Shown piece after piece: positions 42,918 through 53,342 of a stretch of 64,000 bases of DNA. This DNA comes from Bacillus sp. NEB1478 (GTDB lineage: Bacteria; Bacillota; Bacilli; Bacillales; Fictibacillaceae): contig NZ_CP134049.1 in assembly GCF_031582965.1 (NCBI RefSeq), positions 2,356,001 through 2,420,000 on the forward strand. Direction: 5' to 3'. Numbering within the stretch: the first letter of the stretch is position 1; every line of letters starts with the position of its first letter. Under the pieces are notes generated by a model. That model ran no database searches, was not told the DNA's origin, and worked only from the letters and a program-made list of their open reading frames with translations. The translations under genes and the position numbers were made by a program.

Positions 42918-44597
42918 TTACTTTTGCTTACCATCGATATAGATCCACTTGTAAGAAGTATCAGCTCCGAATAAGTGGTTAACTGTGCCTTTAACATAAG
43001 GCTTACGAAGTCCAACTACACCTTTTTGGTACATTGGAGAGATCGCTTGGTCTTCGAAAAGAACTTTCTCAGCTTCAAGCATCATGTTCCAACGCTTATC
43101 TTGGTCAGCTTCTTTCTTAGCATCGTTGATTAGCTTGTCATACGCAGGATTTGAGTATGCCATTTGGTTATGAGATCCATCCGTTACGAACATGTCAAGG
43201 AACGTCATTGGATCTTGATAGTCAGGTCCCCAACCAGCGAATGAGAAGTCATAGTCTCCAGCTGATTCTAGGTCAAGTTTTTGTGCAAAAGGTTGTGCTT
43301 TAATGCTAACTTTCATACCAGGAAGGTTCTTTTCTAATTGGTTCTTGATGAACTCACCGATCTTCTTAGAAGATTCAGAGTCGTAGTTCAATAGTTCAAG
43401 AGAAACTTCTTTCTTGCCAATTTCTTTTAGACCTTCTTCAAAAAGCTTCTTAGCGCCTTCTGGATCGTATCCACCGAAGTCACCGTTAGTTTTACGGAAA
43501 TCTTCTCCGTCTTTGCTAAACGTGAAATCTTTTGGTACTAAGTAGTAAGCTTCAGTAGAACCGTTATTGTTGATAACATCGTTCATAGATTTCTTGTCGT
43601 AAGCCATGTCAAGCGCTTTACGGATTTTTGCATTTTTAAGAGCTGGGTTCTTTTGGTTCAAACGAAGGAAGTAAACTGCAGCATCCCCACGCTTATACAT
43701 ATCTGGATTATCTTTGTATTGATCTACGAATTCTGCATTAAGTCCAGTTGTATCAACTGCACCAGTTTCGTAAAGGTTAACGCCTGTTGCTACGTCTTTA
43801 ACAATCTTAACGTTGATTTCATCTAATTTTACTGTTTTAGCATCCCAGTATTTATCGTTCTTTTTAAACTGCCATCCTTCGTTATGCTTCCAATCAGAAA
43901 GTACGAAAGGACCATTGTAAAGAAGGTTTGAAGCTTCTAAAGCGTACTTGTCGCCTTGAGACTTAACATACTCTTCTTTTTGAGGATAGAAAGTTGCGAA
44001 TCCAGTTAGTCCTAAGAAATAAGGAGCTGGAGCTTCAAGAGTTACTTTAAGAGTTGCATCATCAACTGCTTCAACACCTAGTTGATCAACTTTTCCGTAT
44101 AACGGATCTTGATCATCTTGGATTGCGTTAGCGTTTTTAACTGGTCCCATGATATAAGCGTACTCAGAAAGTGTATCTGGGTTTAACGCTTTTCTCCAAG
44201 AGTAAACGAAATCTTTAGCAGTAACTTGAGATCCGTCACTCCATTTTGCGTTTGGATTTAAATGGAACGTGTAAACCAAACCGTCATCGCTTAGGTCGTA
44301 CTTTTCAGCAACACCTGGAGTTGGTTGGTTATCTTTATCTAGACGATATAGACCTTCCATAACGTTGTTCATAACTTCAAATGAAACTTGGTCTGTTGCT
44401 AGTGAAGAATCCATTGAAGGAATTTCAGAACCATCTGTTAAGTTAAGTACTTGCGGCTCACTTGGTGCAGCTGCTTTGTCGCCATCTCCATTACCTGAAT
44501 CCTTAGGTTTTTCGCCATCTTTACCACTACACGCAGCAAGGAACATGCTCAAAACTAGAACTAGAGTAAGAAGTAATGACCATTTTGACTTCTTCAT
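42918..44597 (-). CDS. oppA: Oligopeptide-binding lipoprotein OppA
   Basis: 559 residues. Signal peptide with lipobox LAAC (Cys about 23), followed by a Gly/Asp/Lys-rich linker. SBP family 5 segments: LNPNAKWSDGSQVTAKDFVYSWRKAL and SNPAYDKLINDAKKEADQDKRWNMM. Anchored outside the membrane, it captures peptides for OppBCDF. GGGGAGG precedes the ATG. Confidence 0.96.
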   Translation of the reverse strand: MKKSKWSLLLTLVLVLSMFLAACSGKDGEKPKDSGNGDGDKAAAPSEPQVLNLTDGSEIPSMDSSLATDQVSFEVMNNVMEGLYRLDKDNQPTPGVAEKYDLSDDGLVYTFHLNPNAKWSDGSQVTAKDFVYSWRKALNPDTLSEYAYIMGPVKNANAIQDDQDPLYGKVDQLGVEAVDDATLKVTLEAPAPYFLGLTGFATFYPQKEEYVKSQGDKYALEASNLLYNGPFVLSDWKHNEGWQFKKNDKYWDAKTVKLDEINVKIVKDVATGVNLYETGAVDTTGLNAEFVDQYKDNPDMYKRGDAAVYFLRLNQKNPALKNAKIRKALDMAYDKKSMNDVINNNGSTEAYYLVPKDFTFSKDGEDFRKTNGDFGGYDPEGAKKLFEEGLKEIGKKEVSLELLNYDSESSKKIGEFIKNQLEKNLPGMKVSIKAQPFAQKLDLESAGDYDFSFAGWGPDYQDPMTFLDMFVTDGSHNQMAYSNPAYDKLINDAKKEADQDKRWNMMLEAEKVLFEDQAISPMYQKGVVGLRKPYVKGTVNHLFGADTSYKWIYIDGKQK

Positions 44598-44681
44598 GAG
44601 TCGACCTCCCCTTTTTATCCCATTAATTTGTTAGCAGATAAAAGCATCAAGAATTATCAGATATTTTCATCTACAAGTTCG

Positions 44682-44709
44682 ATTATACAAGTTTTCAAAA
44701 AATTGTGCA
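44682..44709 (-). promoter_or_regulatory. Probable oppA promoter in the 430-bp oppA/DUF3899 gap
   Basis: TATAAT (44687-44682) with a weak -35 TGCACA (44709-44704, 16 nt away) on the minus strand. Starting about 80 bp before oppA. The rest of the gap to 45028 is AT-rich with no other supported element; the promoter of the + gene is unclear. Confidence 0.5.
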
Positions 44710-45028
44710 TTTGTTTTTTTTAAGACTTTTACAAAAATCCCATTATATTTACTTTTCCTTAACAAAAAATAGGGATAAAGACCTATATATTCATAGTGTG
44801 TTTTTTCTGATAATTCTACAAATTTTACCAATAATAGGGGATAAATAGCATGATTATTACATTCTCGATGAAGTCTTTAAACTTACATTGGAGTGAATCT
44901 CTGTTAAATTTCGTCATTTTTATATTTCATTTGTTACAATAGGCGTAAAGTCGGACGGTCTACTTTCAAATATGTGTTACATTGAAAGTAGTTTTGGTGT
45001 AATTTTTACTAGTCGGGGGATTTCAATT

Positions 45029-45406
45029 ATGAAAGAAGAGTTAAAAAAGTCCTTTATCATTTCGGGAGTCGCAATAATAATTGCTGCTGCTATTACATTA
45101 TTTGTTGATAACGGTTCCAGAGCGTTCCTGGAAACATTCATCACTACGCTTTTTTATATAGGACTGCCAATCGCTTTAATTGGTGTTGCTATGTACGTTG
45201 GCAAAAGCGGATTTTTTGATTTTTTTGCATTCAGTTTTAAGAAGATGACAAAAGCGTTATCCAGGAATCCTGATTACGATGAGCAAACTAGGTTTGAAAC
45301 AAACTTCCGAATTTCAGAGCGTGTAAGCGGAAGTTATATGCGATCGTTTCTTATAAGCGGAATAATCTTAACTATTTTTTCTATTGCCGTTGCATATACG
45401 CTTTGA
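45029..45406 (+). CDS. DUF3899 membrane protein
   Basis: 125 residues, three membrane segments (about 9-26, 35-56, 100-122) and a central KSGFFDFFAFSFKKM stretch as in DUF3899 proteins found near trpS in bacilli. ATG 45029 follows GGGGGA. The trpS promoter overlaps the last codons. Function unknown. Confidence 0.78.
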   Translation: MKEELKKSFIISGVAIIIAAAITLFVDNGSRAFLETFITTLFYIGLPIALIGVAMYVGKSGFFDFFAFSFKKMTKALSRNPDYDEQTRFETNFRISERVSGSYMRSFLISGIILTIFSIAVAYTL

Positions 45407-45418
45407 TTTGTGTATACT
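45390..45418 (+). promoter_or_regulatory. SigA promoter of the trpS leader
   Basis: TTGCAT (45390-45395), 17 nt, TATACT (45413-45418), inside the 3' end of the DUF3899 gene. Confidence 0.75.
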
Positions 45419-45439
45419 ACAAAAAATAAATGATAATGT

Positions 45440-45706
45440 GATGATAAAGAAGAGTACATGAAGTGAAGCTTTTAGAGAGCCTGTGGTTGGTGAAAACAGG
45501 CAGTGAACCTTTGTGGAATGGGCTTTGGAGCATTCTGACCGAACATTTTAGTAGGCTCAGACGTGTATATGTCCGCACGATATAAATGGACGCCGTATCG
45601 GATTATTCCCGTACGTATTGAGTGATTTTCAGTTAATTTGAGAATTATAAGGGTGGCACCGCGGTCCATTCGTCCCTTGCATAAGGCGACGAGTGGGCCT
45701 TTTTAT
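45440..45706 (+). promoter_or_regulatory. T-box riboswitch leader of trpS
   Basis: AAGGGTGGCACCGCGG at 45649-45664 is the T-box sequence that pairs with the free acceptor end of an uncharged tRNA. It is followed by a terminator (GGTCCA..CGTC / GACGAGTGGgcc, 45663-45700) and a T-run. Upstream a long stem I (from about 45470, with AGGCAGTG and several UGG triplets) should contain the Trp specifier, not assigned with certainty. Binding of uncharged tRNA-Trp would favour antitermination and trpS expression. Confidence 0.93.
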
Positions 45707-45734
45707 ATTGAATTTATTTATAAAGGAGAGATGA

Positions 45735-46727
<993 letters not shown>

Positions 46728-46754
46728 TCCGAAAAACAAGAAAAAAACTTAAAA

Positions 46755-46807
46755 TAGCTGGCTCTTGATGTCCTGTACTATACATCATTTGAGACCAGCT
46801 TTTTTAA
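46755..46807 (+). terminator. Terminator of trpS
   Basis: AGCTGG-TC-GATGT ... ACATC-GA-CCAGCT stem with large loop, then six T. Confidence 0.9.
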
Positions 46808-46838
46808 TGCAGGTTCGGTATCTGGATGTCGTTTTTTG

Positions 46839-46938
46839 TCGGTTCGGGAGTATATGAAGAATTCTCGGTGAATTACGAGTAAAAGTCGGTGGAATATTGT
46901 TAATTCTCGGTGGAATAACGCCAAAACCCGGTGGATTA
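46839..46938. repeat. 21-bp-period intergenic repeat array, locus 3
   Basis: The CGG of a TCGGTGGAAT-like core starts at 46845, 46866, 46887, 46908 and 46929, each step 21 bp. Central copies read TCGGTGGAAT with variable 11-nt spacers. It fills the gap between the terminators of convergent trpS and yjbA. Not identical in core to loci 1 and 2 but same period and shared GGATT/GGAAT. Confidence 0.85.
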
Positions 46939-46962
46939 TTCATATCTCATTAAAAAAATGAT

Positions 46963-47006
46963 CAAAAAAAGACTCAAAAGTGTTGTTCATCAACGTCTTT
47001 TGAGTA
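46963..47006 (-). terminator. Terminator of yjbA
   Basis: ACTCAAAAG-GTTG / CAAC-TTTTGAGT stem, then seven T on the minus strand. Confidence 0.93.
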
Positions 47007-47024
47007 CTTTTAATATAATTTTAG

Positions 47025-47771
47025 TTAGTTCACATGTGTTCCGTTTTCAAGCTCCCAAATTTTTTCGAAATAAGGCTGACCTTTTACTAACCGTTCACAC
47101 ATATCCAAATGCTGTTTCGACCAGCCGCTTTTTAATTCCCCGTAAAGAGCTTCCCACGCTTCATCAAAATCCATTCTCTGGATTTTCCCGTATGCTTCAG
47201 GCATCCATTCTGTACACCAATAGCGCATTTCAGCGGCATTTTTTGTAGAATGAAGCTGATCGAGTGCCATGAACAGCAGCTGTTTTAATTGTCTTTCTTT
47301 TCTTGTTAAACCTCTCATGCTGTCAGGGTTAGGAGATAGGATATGATATTCTTTGTCTATCTGTCTTTGGCTGAATGTAAAAACTTTTGTATCGGTTTGT
47401 TCTGCCATTTCAAATACAAGCTGTTCTTGTCTCGGAATGAGTCTGCTTTTACGAATTGGAATTCTGTATCCCATTGTATCTGCAATGAGTGATTTCTTCA
47501 TATCTGTGATGATGAAACAATGCTCCAGCTGTACGCGTTGGTTATTTTTTCTTACATACGCTTTTTGATGTACTTCTTCTAATAAGGCATCAGGGAGGTC
47601 ATTTAAATCATTTTCAATATAATGAAAAAGTGTTGATTCTATTTTTAAGATTGGCACTTGATCCAACAACTCAATATAGTCGTCTTTTCGCCATTCATGA
47701 AACTCACAAACGTTATAACCGTTCTCCTCTCCCTCAAACCAGTTGACCCAAACATCACGCAAGTATAACAT
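47025..47771 (-). CDS. yjbA: YjbA family protein (DUF3603)
   Basis: 248 residues, no membrane segment, acidic. [31 protein letters not shown] at the start is characteristic of YjbA proteins; position next to trpS and fabF supports this. GAGGGG precedes ATG. Function unknown. Confidence 0.85.
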   Translation of the reverse strand: MLYLRDVWVNWFEGEENGYNVCEFHEWRKDDYIELLDQVPILKIESTLFHYIENDLNDLPDALLEEVHQKAYVRKNNQRVQLEHCFIITDMKKSLIADTMGYRIPIRKSRLIPRQEQLVFEMAEQTDTKVFTFSQRQIDKEYHILSPNPDSMRGLTRKERQLKQLLFMALDQLHSTKNAAEMRYWCTEWMPEAYGKIQRMDFDEAWEALYGELKSGWSKQHLDMCERLVKGQPYFEKIWELENGTHVN

Positions 47772-47864
47772 TTGTACCCCTCACTTTTTACCGATTTGTA
47801 TTTAAAATCAGTATAGTCAGAGGTTGTCCTTTTTATTCTAAAATAAGGCAATTTACAAACTTAA

Positions 47865-47900
47865 ATAAAACCCCGCTGCTTTTGTTATGCAACGGGGTTA
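47865..47900 (-). terminator. Terminator of fabH-fabF
   Basis: AACCCCG-TGC / GCA-CGGGGTT stem and TTATTT tail on the minus strand. Confidence 0.9.
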
Positions 47901-47908
47901 GGCTTTAT

Positions 47909-49147
47909 TTATTCTGCAATTTTCTTAAACACTAGGGATGCATTATGTCCGCCGAAACCTAATGAATTACTTAAGACAGCATTTACTTCAGCACGTCTCG
48001 CTTCGTTTGGTACATAATCAAGATCACACTCTTCATCCGGAGTTTCATAATTGATAGTTGGAGGAAGGATACCTTCTTGAATTGCTTTTACAGAAAAGAT
48101 AGCTTCAATACCGCCAGCAGCCCCTAACAAATGACCTGTCATAGATTTTGTTGAACTTACAGGAATTTTATAGGCTTGCTCTTTAAAAAGCTCTTTAATC
48201 GCAGCAGTTTCAAATTTATCATTATAATCTGTACTAGTACCATGTGCATTAATATAAGAGATTTCATCCAATGCCAAACCACTGTCTTCTACAGCTTGTT
48301 TCATCGCGCGAACTCCGCCTTCTCCACCAGGAGCAGGCTGTGTAATGTGGTATGCATCACCTGTAGCACCGTAACCAACGATTTCAGCATAAATTTTTGC
48401 ACCGCGTTTTTTAGCAAATTCATATTCTTCAAGTACTAATATACCTGCACCTTCACCAATAATAAAACCAGTACGGTTCTTATCAAATGGACGGCTTGCA
48501 GTATTTGGATCTGGATTAGTCGAAAGGGCGCCTGCCTGGCAGAAACCAGCTAAAGCCATATCTGTAATAGGCGCTTCTGTACCGCCTGTAATCATAGCAT
48601 CTGCGTCTCCACGCTGAATAACTTTAAACGCATCACCAATAGAGTTTGCACCAGATGCACAAGCAGTTACCGTACAAGAGTTTATCCCCTTTGCTCCAAT
48701 AGCAATCGAAACTTGGCCAGATGCCATGTCAGGAATCATCATCGGTACAAAGAACGGACTAACACGTCTTACTCCTTTTGCTTCAAAAATCCGGAACTGC
48801 TCCTCATGCGTATCCATTCCGCCAATTCCAGATCCAATCCATACACCCACACGCGGAGAAATTTCTTCTGTGATTTCTAAGTCAGCATCTTTAACCGCCA
48901 TTATTGAAGCAGCTACCGCAAATTGAGTAAAGCGGTCCATTCTTCTCGCGTCGCGTTTATCCATAAAATCTTCCGGATTGAATTCCGTCGCTTCTGCTGC
49001 TACTTTAACAGGGAATTTATCTGGATTTCTTCTCGTAAGCGGACCTACCCCGCTTTGTCCTTCTATAATCTTTTTCCAAGTTTCTTCAACATTATTTCCT
49101 AGGGGAGTCACTGCTCCCATACCAGTTACAACTACTCTTTTCTTCAT
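47909..49147 (-). CDS. fabF: 3-oxoacyl-[acyl-carrier-protein] synthase II FabF
   Basis: 412 residues. Catalytic Cys in [11 protein letters not shown] (about 163), His in [12 protein letters not shown] (about 303) and in [11 protein letters not shown] (about 340). Elongates acyl-ACP with malonyl-ACP. Follows fabH by 43 bp in the same operon. GGAGAG before ATG. Confidence 0.97.
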   Translation of the reverse strand: MKKRVVVTGMGAVTPLGNNVEETWKKIIEGQSGVGPLTRRNPDKFPVKVAAEATEFNPEDFMDKRDARRMDRFTQFAVAASIMAVKDADLEITEEISPRVGVWIGSGIGGMDTHEEQFRIFEAKGVRRVSPFFVPMMIPDMASGQVSIAIGAKGINSCTVTACASGANSIGDAFKVIQRGDADAMITGGTEAPITDMALAGFCQAGALSTNPDPNTASRPFDKNRTGFIIGEGAGILVLEEYEFAKKRGAKIYAEIVGYGATGDAYHITQPAPGGEGGVRAMKQAVEDSGLALDEISYINAHGTSTDYNDKFETAAIKELFKEQAYKIPVSSTKSMTGHLLGAAGGIEAIFSVKAIQEGILPPTINYETPDEECDLDYVPNEARRAEVNAVLSNSLGFGGHNASLVFKKIAE

Positions 49148-49190
49148 CGTAAATCAACTCTCCTTTAAGCTGCGTAAGTTCGTTTAGAGA

Positions 49191-50123
49191 TTATCTTCCC
49201 CACTTAATGGCTAAAGCACCCCAAGTGAGTCCCCCGCCGAATCCAACAAGTACGATTGTATGATCATCTTTTATCTTACCATCTTTTAAAGCTTCTTTTA
49301 ATGCCATTGGTATTGAGGCAGAAGAAGTATTGCCAAATCGGTCAATGGTCATAATCATTTTTTCTTTTGGTAGCTCTAATCTTTCTCTTGAAGCTTCCAT
49401 GATTCTTATATTTGCTTGGTGCGGGATTAAGAAATCAACATCTTCTTTTGTTAACCCGGCTTTGTGAACTACATTTAAAGATGATTCTCCCATTTGTCTT
49501 ACAGCAAATTTAAATACTTCTCTTCCATTCATATGGATAAATTCATTCTGATAAAGGTGTTTTGCACCCGTACCGTCTGAGCCAAGTTCAAATGACAAGA
49601 TCCCTCTACCTTCGCTAACTGTTGAGAGTACGGCGGCTCCAGCTCCATCACCGAAAAGTACTGCAGTATTGCGGTCTTTCCAATCAGTAATTCTAGAAAG
49701 CTTTTCAACACCTACTACTAATACATTTTTATAAGTACCTGATTCAATAAATTGTTTTGCGACTACTGTAGCATATATGAACCCTGCACAAGCAGCACTA
49801 ACATCCATGGCTACTGCCTTTTTTGCACCTAAATAATCTTGCAGAAGGCACGCTACTGACGGGAACGGATTATCTGGAGTTACTGTAGCAACAACTATTA
49901 AATCTATATCTTCTCCCTTAATTCCTGCATCTTCTAACGCTTCTTCTGCTGCATGTCTTGCCATATGTGATGTATTTACTGATTCGTCTGCTATTCTTCG
50001 TTCTACAATGCCAGTTCGAGTTCGGATCCACTCATCATTAGTATCTACCATTTTTTCCAGGTCTGAGTTCGCCAAAATTTTCTCTGGAATGTAACTGCCC
50101 ATTCCGATAATTCCTGCTTTCAT
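49191..50123 (-). CDS. fabH: 3-oxoacyl-[acyl-carrier-protein] synthase III FabH
   Basis: 310 residues. Cys in [12 protein letters not shown] (about 112), His in [11 protein letters not shown] (about 237), Asn in [10 protein letters not shown] (about 268). Condenses acyl-CoA with malonyl-ACP to begin fatty-acid synthesis. AAAGGGG before ATG; a FapR operator lies over its promoter. Confidence 0.97.
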   Translation of the reverse strand: MKAGIIGMGSYIPEKILANSDLEKMVDTNDEWIRTRTGIVERRIADESVNTSHMARHAAEEALEDAGIKGEDIDLIVVATVTPDNPFPSVACLLQDYLGAKKAVAMDVSAACAGFIYATVVAKQFIESGTYKNVLVVGVEKLSRITDWKDRNTAVLFGDGAGAAVLSTVSEGRGILSFELGSDGTGAKHLYQNEFIHMNGREVFKFAVRQMGESSLNVVHKAGLTKEDVDFLIPHQANIRIMEASRERLELPKEKMIMTIDRFGNTSSASIPMALKEALKDGKIKDDHTIVLVGFGGGLTWGALAIKWGR

Positions 50124-50166
50124 ATTATTACCCCTTTGGCTTATATTTTTAAATTTTATATCAAAT

Positions 50167-50195
50167 ATTATGACCTGGTACTAATTTTATGTGAA
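50167..50195 (-). promoter_or_regulatory. FapR operator and promoter of fabH-fabF
   Basis: On the minus strand TTCACA (50195-50190), 17 nt, CATAAT (50172-50167); the space between holds ATTAGTACCAGGTCATAAT (50185-50167), the FapR box, 16/19 identical to that before fabI. Confidence 0.85.
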
Positions 50196-50311
50196 ATTTA
50201 TGTTTTTGTCTAGTTAAAAGTGGTATTCTTTCACCAACAAACGCATAAGGGCATATCCTGTAAGGAAGAAAAATGTAAGTTTAGTGAAATTGACTATAGG
50301 AGTGGTTCAAC

Positions 50312-50614
50312 ATGTACAATTCTCAGTATCGACAGCAGCCGATGTATCCTCCACAGTTTCCTGGACGTTTTCAGATGGGTTCTGACCAGCAGCATCCAAT
50401 GCAGCCAGGTATGCAACCCCATAATTTCGGAAACCCAATGTTTCGTCAGATGCCGCCAGTGCCGTTTCAACAGCCATTTCCCCGCCCATTTTTACATTCT
50501 TTCAGAACGCAGGAAGGATCGTTGGATTACAATAAAATCTTTTCAGTAATTGATCAATCTGTAAAAGTCGCACAGCAAATATCACCCATATTTTCCGCGT
50601 TTAAAAAGAAGTAA
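50312..50614 (+). CDS. YppG-like spore coat protein
   Basis: 100 residues. First 65 are Pro/Gln/Met-rich (PPQFPGRF, GMQPHNFG), last 30 are DYNKIFSVIDQSVKVAQQIS plus KKK tail, resembling the conserved C-terminus of YppG coat proteins. AGGAGT nine bases before ATG. A weak sigma-K-like pattern (CACC, 17 nt, CATATCCTG) lies upstream near 50232-50260. Divergent from fabH, convergent with comZ. Confidence 0.7.
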   Translation: MYNSQYRQQPMYPPQFPGRFQMGSDQQHPMQPGMQPHNFGNPMFRQMPPVPFQQPFPRPFLHSFRTQEGSLDYNKIFSVIDQSVKVAQQISPIFSAFKKK

Positions 50615-50645
50615 AAAAAGCCAACCGGGTCAGGTTGGCTTTTTT
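50615..50645. terminator. Terminator between the YppG-like gene and comZ
   Basis: AGCCAACC/GGTTGGCT stem with 6-nt loop, A-run left and T-run right, usable from both sides. Confidence 0.92.
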
Positions 50646-50650
50646 GCTGT

Positions 50651-50830
50651 TTATTTATTTTCTGCTTTTCCAAGTTCATACGCATCGTTCATTACATTCA
50701 TTAAAAGCTGTAGCATTGGCTGAATATCTTCCATACCAAGCTCAATTCCTTTTTGCTCAAAAAAAGCTTTTGCTTCCGGCAGATGTGTCATGGCAATCTG
50801 CATAAGTTTCATGTTAAGTTCGTTATTCAT
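50651..50830 (-). CDS. comZ: ComG operon repressor ComZ
   Basis: 59 residues, short of usual gene-finder cutoffs. MNNELNMKLMQIAMTHLPEA and IELGMEDIQPMLQLLMNVMN, ending DAYELGKAENK, match ComZ as I recall it. It negatively affects late competence (comG). AGGAGG precedes the ATG; position near fabH is as in B. subtilis. Confidence 0.9.
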   Translation of the reverse strand: MNNELNMKLMQIAMTHLPEAKAFFEQKGIELGMEDIQPMLQLLMNVMNDAYELGKAENK

Positions 50831-50917
50831 TAGAAGGTCCTCCTGTAAAAAATTTATGCACCTTCTAAATTATAATAAAAAATGTACCATTACGAAATTA
50901 ATTTTACTGCTGCTAAA

Positions 50918-51811
50918 TTATTTTGAGTCTGATTTCCTGCTAATAAAATCAATAATCTGCTTTTGTATGCCTTCCTTAATCTTTGTTTTCGCTCTGAAAC
51001 CTAGTTCTGCCTCCGCCTTTTCCCCTTTTATCCGCATCTTTCGTTTTTCAGTAAATGACATTTTTTCAGCCTTCAATTCTTTCAGTCCCTCCTGCCAATG
51101 ATTCGGGTTTCCGCTTGATATGTTATATATCTGATTTACAGACCCGGATTTCCCTGCAAGAAATAATGCTTCTGCTGCATCATCTACAAAAAGAAGATCC
51201 TCTGTAACTGTATCTTTTGTAATTGAATCTTTTTTCCGGTTTTCTGAGACGTTCGAAGAAATAAGCTGATGGTAAGTATGATGATCAGGCTGCCCTGGTC
51301 CATACACTGTAGGCAGCCGCATAATAATAAATGGGAAAGAATGCTTCTCTGCAAGCTGTTTAATCATATTTTCTTCTGTTAATTTAATAAGTCCAAATAG
51401 CGTTTCCGGATTTTTGGGGGATTCTTCTACAACTTCCCCAGATCTTTTGCCATATACATCATAAGAAGAAACATAGACCACTTTTATATTCTCATTCGCA
51501 TGGGAGAGTAGCTTTTTTAATACAGAAACATGTCGTTGTACTTCATCCTCAATATTTGCCCATGGAGCAGTAGGTTTAACCGAACAAGCAAGATGAAAAA
51601 CAACATCGCATCCAAGTATATAAGGTTTCAATTCAACTTCATTTATATCAGAAGGAACATACTGAAATCCAGCATGGCGAGCAATAAAATCTATGCGGTC
51701 AGGTGATTCCGCCATGTCTATTCCAATTACATCAATTTCTTCATTTAACAACCGGCTGCACAAATGAAAGCCGATAAACCCCGCCGCTCCGGTTACAAAT
51801 GCTTTTTTCAT
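50918..51811 (-). CDS. NAD-dependent epimerase/dehydratase family protein, Tyr-less active site
   Basis: 297 residues, extended SDR. GAAGFIGFH (about 8-16) binds NAD; SSYDVYGKR (about 112-120). The expected Y-x3-K is F-G-L-I-K (about 137-141), so the catalytic Tyr is Phe. Probably binds a nucleotide-sugar but may not catalyse. GGAGG before ATG. Related in position to yjaV in B. subtilis. Confidence 0.82.
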   Translation of the reverse strand: MKKAFVTGAAGFIGFHLCSRLLNEEIDVIGIDMAESPDRIDFIARHAGFQYVPSDINEVELKPYILGCDVVFHLACSVKPTAPWANIEDEVQRHVSVLKKLLSHANENIKVVYVSSYDVYGKRSGEVVEESPKNPETLFGLIKLTEENMIKQLAEKHSFPFIIMRLPTVYGPGQPDHHTYHQLISSNVSENRKKDSITKDTVTEDLLFVDDAAEALFLAGKSGSVNQIYNISSGNPNHWQEGLKELKAEKMSFTEKRKMRIKGEKAEAELGFRAKTKIKEGIQKQIIDFISRKSDSK

Positions 51812-51889
51812 GAGTGGGCCTCCAGTATCTTTTTTCTCTTCTTAATATCCTATGGGGTAAAGAGCGAGAATACGATACTTTTTTACATT

Positions 51890-51928
51890 TAAAAAACCTC
51901 ATTACCGATATTTTTCAAGTAATGAGGT
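51890..51928 (-). terminator. Terminator of the YjaU-like gene
   Basis: ACCTCATTAC/GTAATGAGGT perfect stem, 13-nt loop, TTTTTT on the minus strand, starting at the stop codon. Confidence 0.92.
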
Positions 51929-52669
51929 CTAAAGCACTTTTTCGTGTTCTTTAAAATATTCACTGAAGGCGTTTGCTGGATTAAACGTTCGCTCTGGAAC
52001 ATGAAGGGATAAAGAGATGGGGGCTTTGATTTCCAACCTCTTTCTTTCATACACTCTGCTATGTTCTTTAAAGCTGAATAAAACACCTCTTGCTGCGTGA
52101 AAAATTTTCACTGGCGTTTTAGCCTGCCAATCACTCACATCAGTTATTGTATCTATAAATTCAGGTACTTCTTTTTGTGTTATTTTGTAAGAGTTACTTA
52201 ATTCACGTACGAGTCTTTTAAAAAAAAGCCGGTTTTGTTTTTCATGATTAAAATGATGTTTCAAGTCAATACACGGGTTTATAAAAAGCGCTGATCGAAT
52301 TTGCCCTTCCATTTCTTCCATTAATTGAAGAGCTACAAGTGCTCCCATACCTTCGGCGATCACGTGAATACTCGGATTTAAAATTTCATGCTTCATCACA
52401 TAATGATAAAGTCTTTTTGCCAAGATGACAGCTTGAGGACTTCCCCAATGACGGCCGTAAAGGTTAGAATAAAAAATGGTATAGCCTTGCTCTTTCAAAG
52501 ATTGAATGAGATGGGCGCGCTCCGTATTTTGTTTCCAAAGACTTGTATGTTCATCAACATAATGACTGCAATCACCTATGATCATAACAGCAAAACCATT
52601 TGGCCGATATGGCAGATGGATGATGTTCCATTGATTGTCTATTTGGAAGCAGCGTTTATCGATACTCAC
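51929..52669 (-). CDS. Alpha/beta-hydrolase-like protein without nucleophile Ser (YjaU position)
   Basis: 246 residues. The fold is suggested by IHVIAEGMGALVALQLM (about 100-116), where the usual G-x-S-x-G elbow is A-E-G-M-G. Oxyanion strand AVMIIGDCSHY near residue 28. With no Ser nucleophile it may be a non-catalytic relative. GTG start after GAGGGGAG. Confidence 0.72.
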   Translation of the reverse strand: MSIDKRCFQIDNQWNIIHLPYRPNGFAVMIIGDCSHYVDEHTSLWKQNTERAHLIQSLKEQGYTIFYSNLYGRHWGSPQAVILAKRLYHYVMKHEILNPSIHVIAEGMGALVALQLMEEMEGQIRSALFINPCIDLKHHFNHEKQNRLFFKRLVRELSNSYKITQKEVPEFIDTITDVSDWQAKTPVKIFHAARGVLFSFKEHSRVYERKRLEIKAPISLSLHVPERTFNPANAFSEYFKEHEKVL

Positions 52670-52747
52670 AGTTCTCCCCTCTCATTAGCGGTTCTTAACT
52701 AATGTATGCAGAGGAAAAAATTTAGCTAAAGTTATTTGCCTACAAAT

Positions 52748-52858
52748 TTAAGAATTCAGCTCCTTTTTAAGCTGATCCAATGTTTCTTTCCCTTGTGGCG
52801 TAAGATTTTTCTCATCCTGTTCTTCTAACGCTTTTAGTTCTTCCTTTTTTTGATCCAT
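52748..52858 (-). CDS. Small charged protein, 36 aa
   Basis: Too short for usual cutoffs. ATG 52858 after GGGGG (nine-base spacing). 36 residues, Lys/Glu/Gln-rich amphipathic helix (MDQKKEELKALEEQ ... TLDQLKKELNS). No family. The promoter was not identified. Confidence 0.55.
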   Translation of the reverse strand: MDQKKEELKALEEQDEKNLTPQGKETLDQLKKELNS

Positions 52859-53082
52859 GTGAAAAAACCCCCATGTTTCATTTTTAATTAGCTAAATACT
52901 GCTGCTGTTGTTACCTTTTTCTTTATATTAGCTTGACTTTCCTGTTAAGCTTGAACATTTTATGAAAATTACTTTTATTTATATGTTTAAATTCGCAAAG
53001 AATCTTTTCCTTTTTCCAAACATTTGTTACTATACAGGAGGGAAGAAAAAGAATTCGTTTACATAAAGAGGTGAATGTGAGC

Positions 53083-53262
53083 ATGCGTTACATTTGGACG
53101 TTTATCTGGTCTTTATTATTAAGTAATATGATGTATTATGTTTTAGTATCAATGCAAGGCGGTACTTTTGATCTTGTTAAAGCTTCAATCTTTGGTGTTA
53201 TTTTTGCAGTTGTTATTTCCGTTCTTGGAGAAATTTTACCTTCACAAAGTGAGGAAGTTTAA
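53083..53262 (+). CDS. yjzD: YjzD family membrane protein (DUF2929)
   Basis: 59 residues, two membrane helices (about 5-24, 33-54). MRYIWTFIWSLLLSNMMYYV is the typical start. ATG 53083, nine bases after GAGGTG; GTG 53071 and 53077 rejected on spacing. Linked to yjzC and comZ as in B. subtilis. Confidence 0.9.
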   Translation: MRYIWTFIWSLLLSNMMYYVLVSMQGGTFDLVKASIFGVIFAVVISVLGEILPSQSEEV

Positions 53263-53275
53263 CCCAAGAAACGTC

Positions 53276-53308
53276 AAAAACCCGGGTTTAAATATCCGGG
53301 TTTTTTTA
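53276..53308 (+). terminator. Terminator of yjzD
   Basis: AAACCCGG/CCGGGTTT stem with 10-nt loop and seven T. Confidence 0.93.
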
Positions 53309-53342
53309 TTTTTACATTATATTGTGCTGACATGGTATCAGG

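Noticed and set aside
44598..45028. Riboswitch or small RNA upstream of oppA
   Set aside because: No stable stem or known motif was seen; only an AT-rich region with a -10 box.
50220..50549. 109-codon frame overlapping the YppG-like gene in another frame
   Set aside because: The 50312 frame has a ribosome site and a recognisable C-terminus; this one does not.
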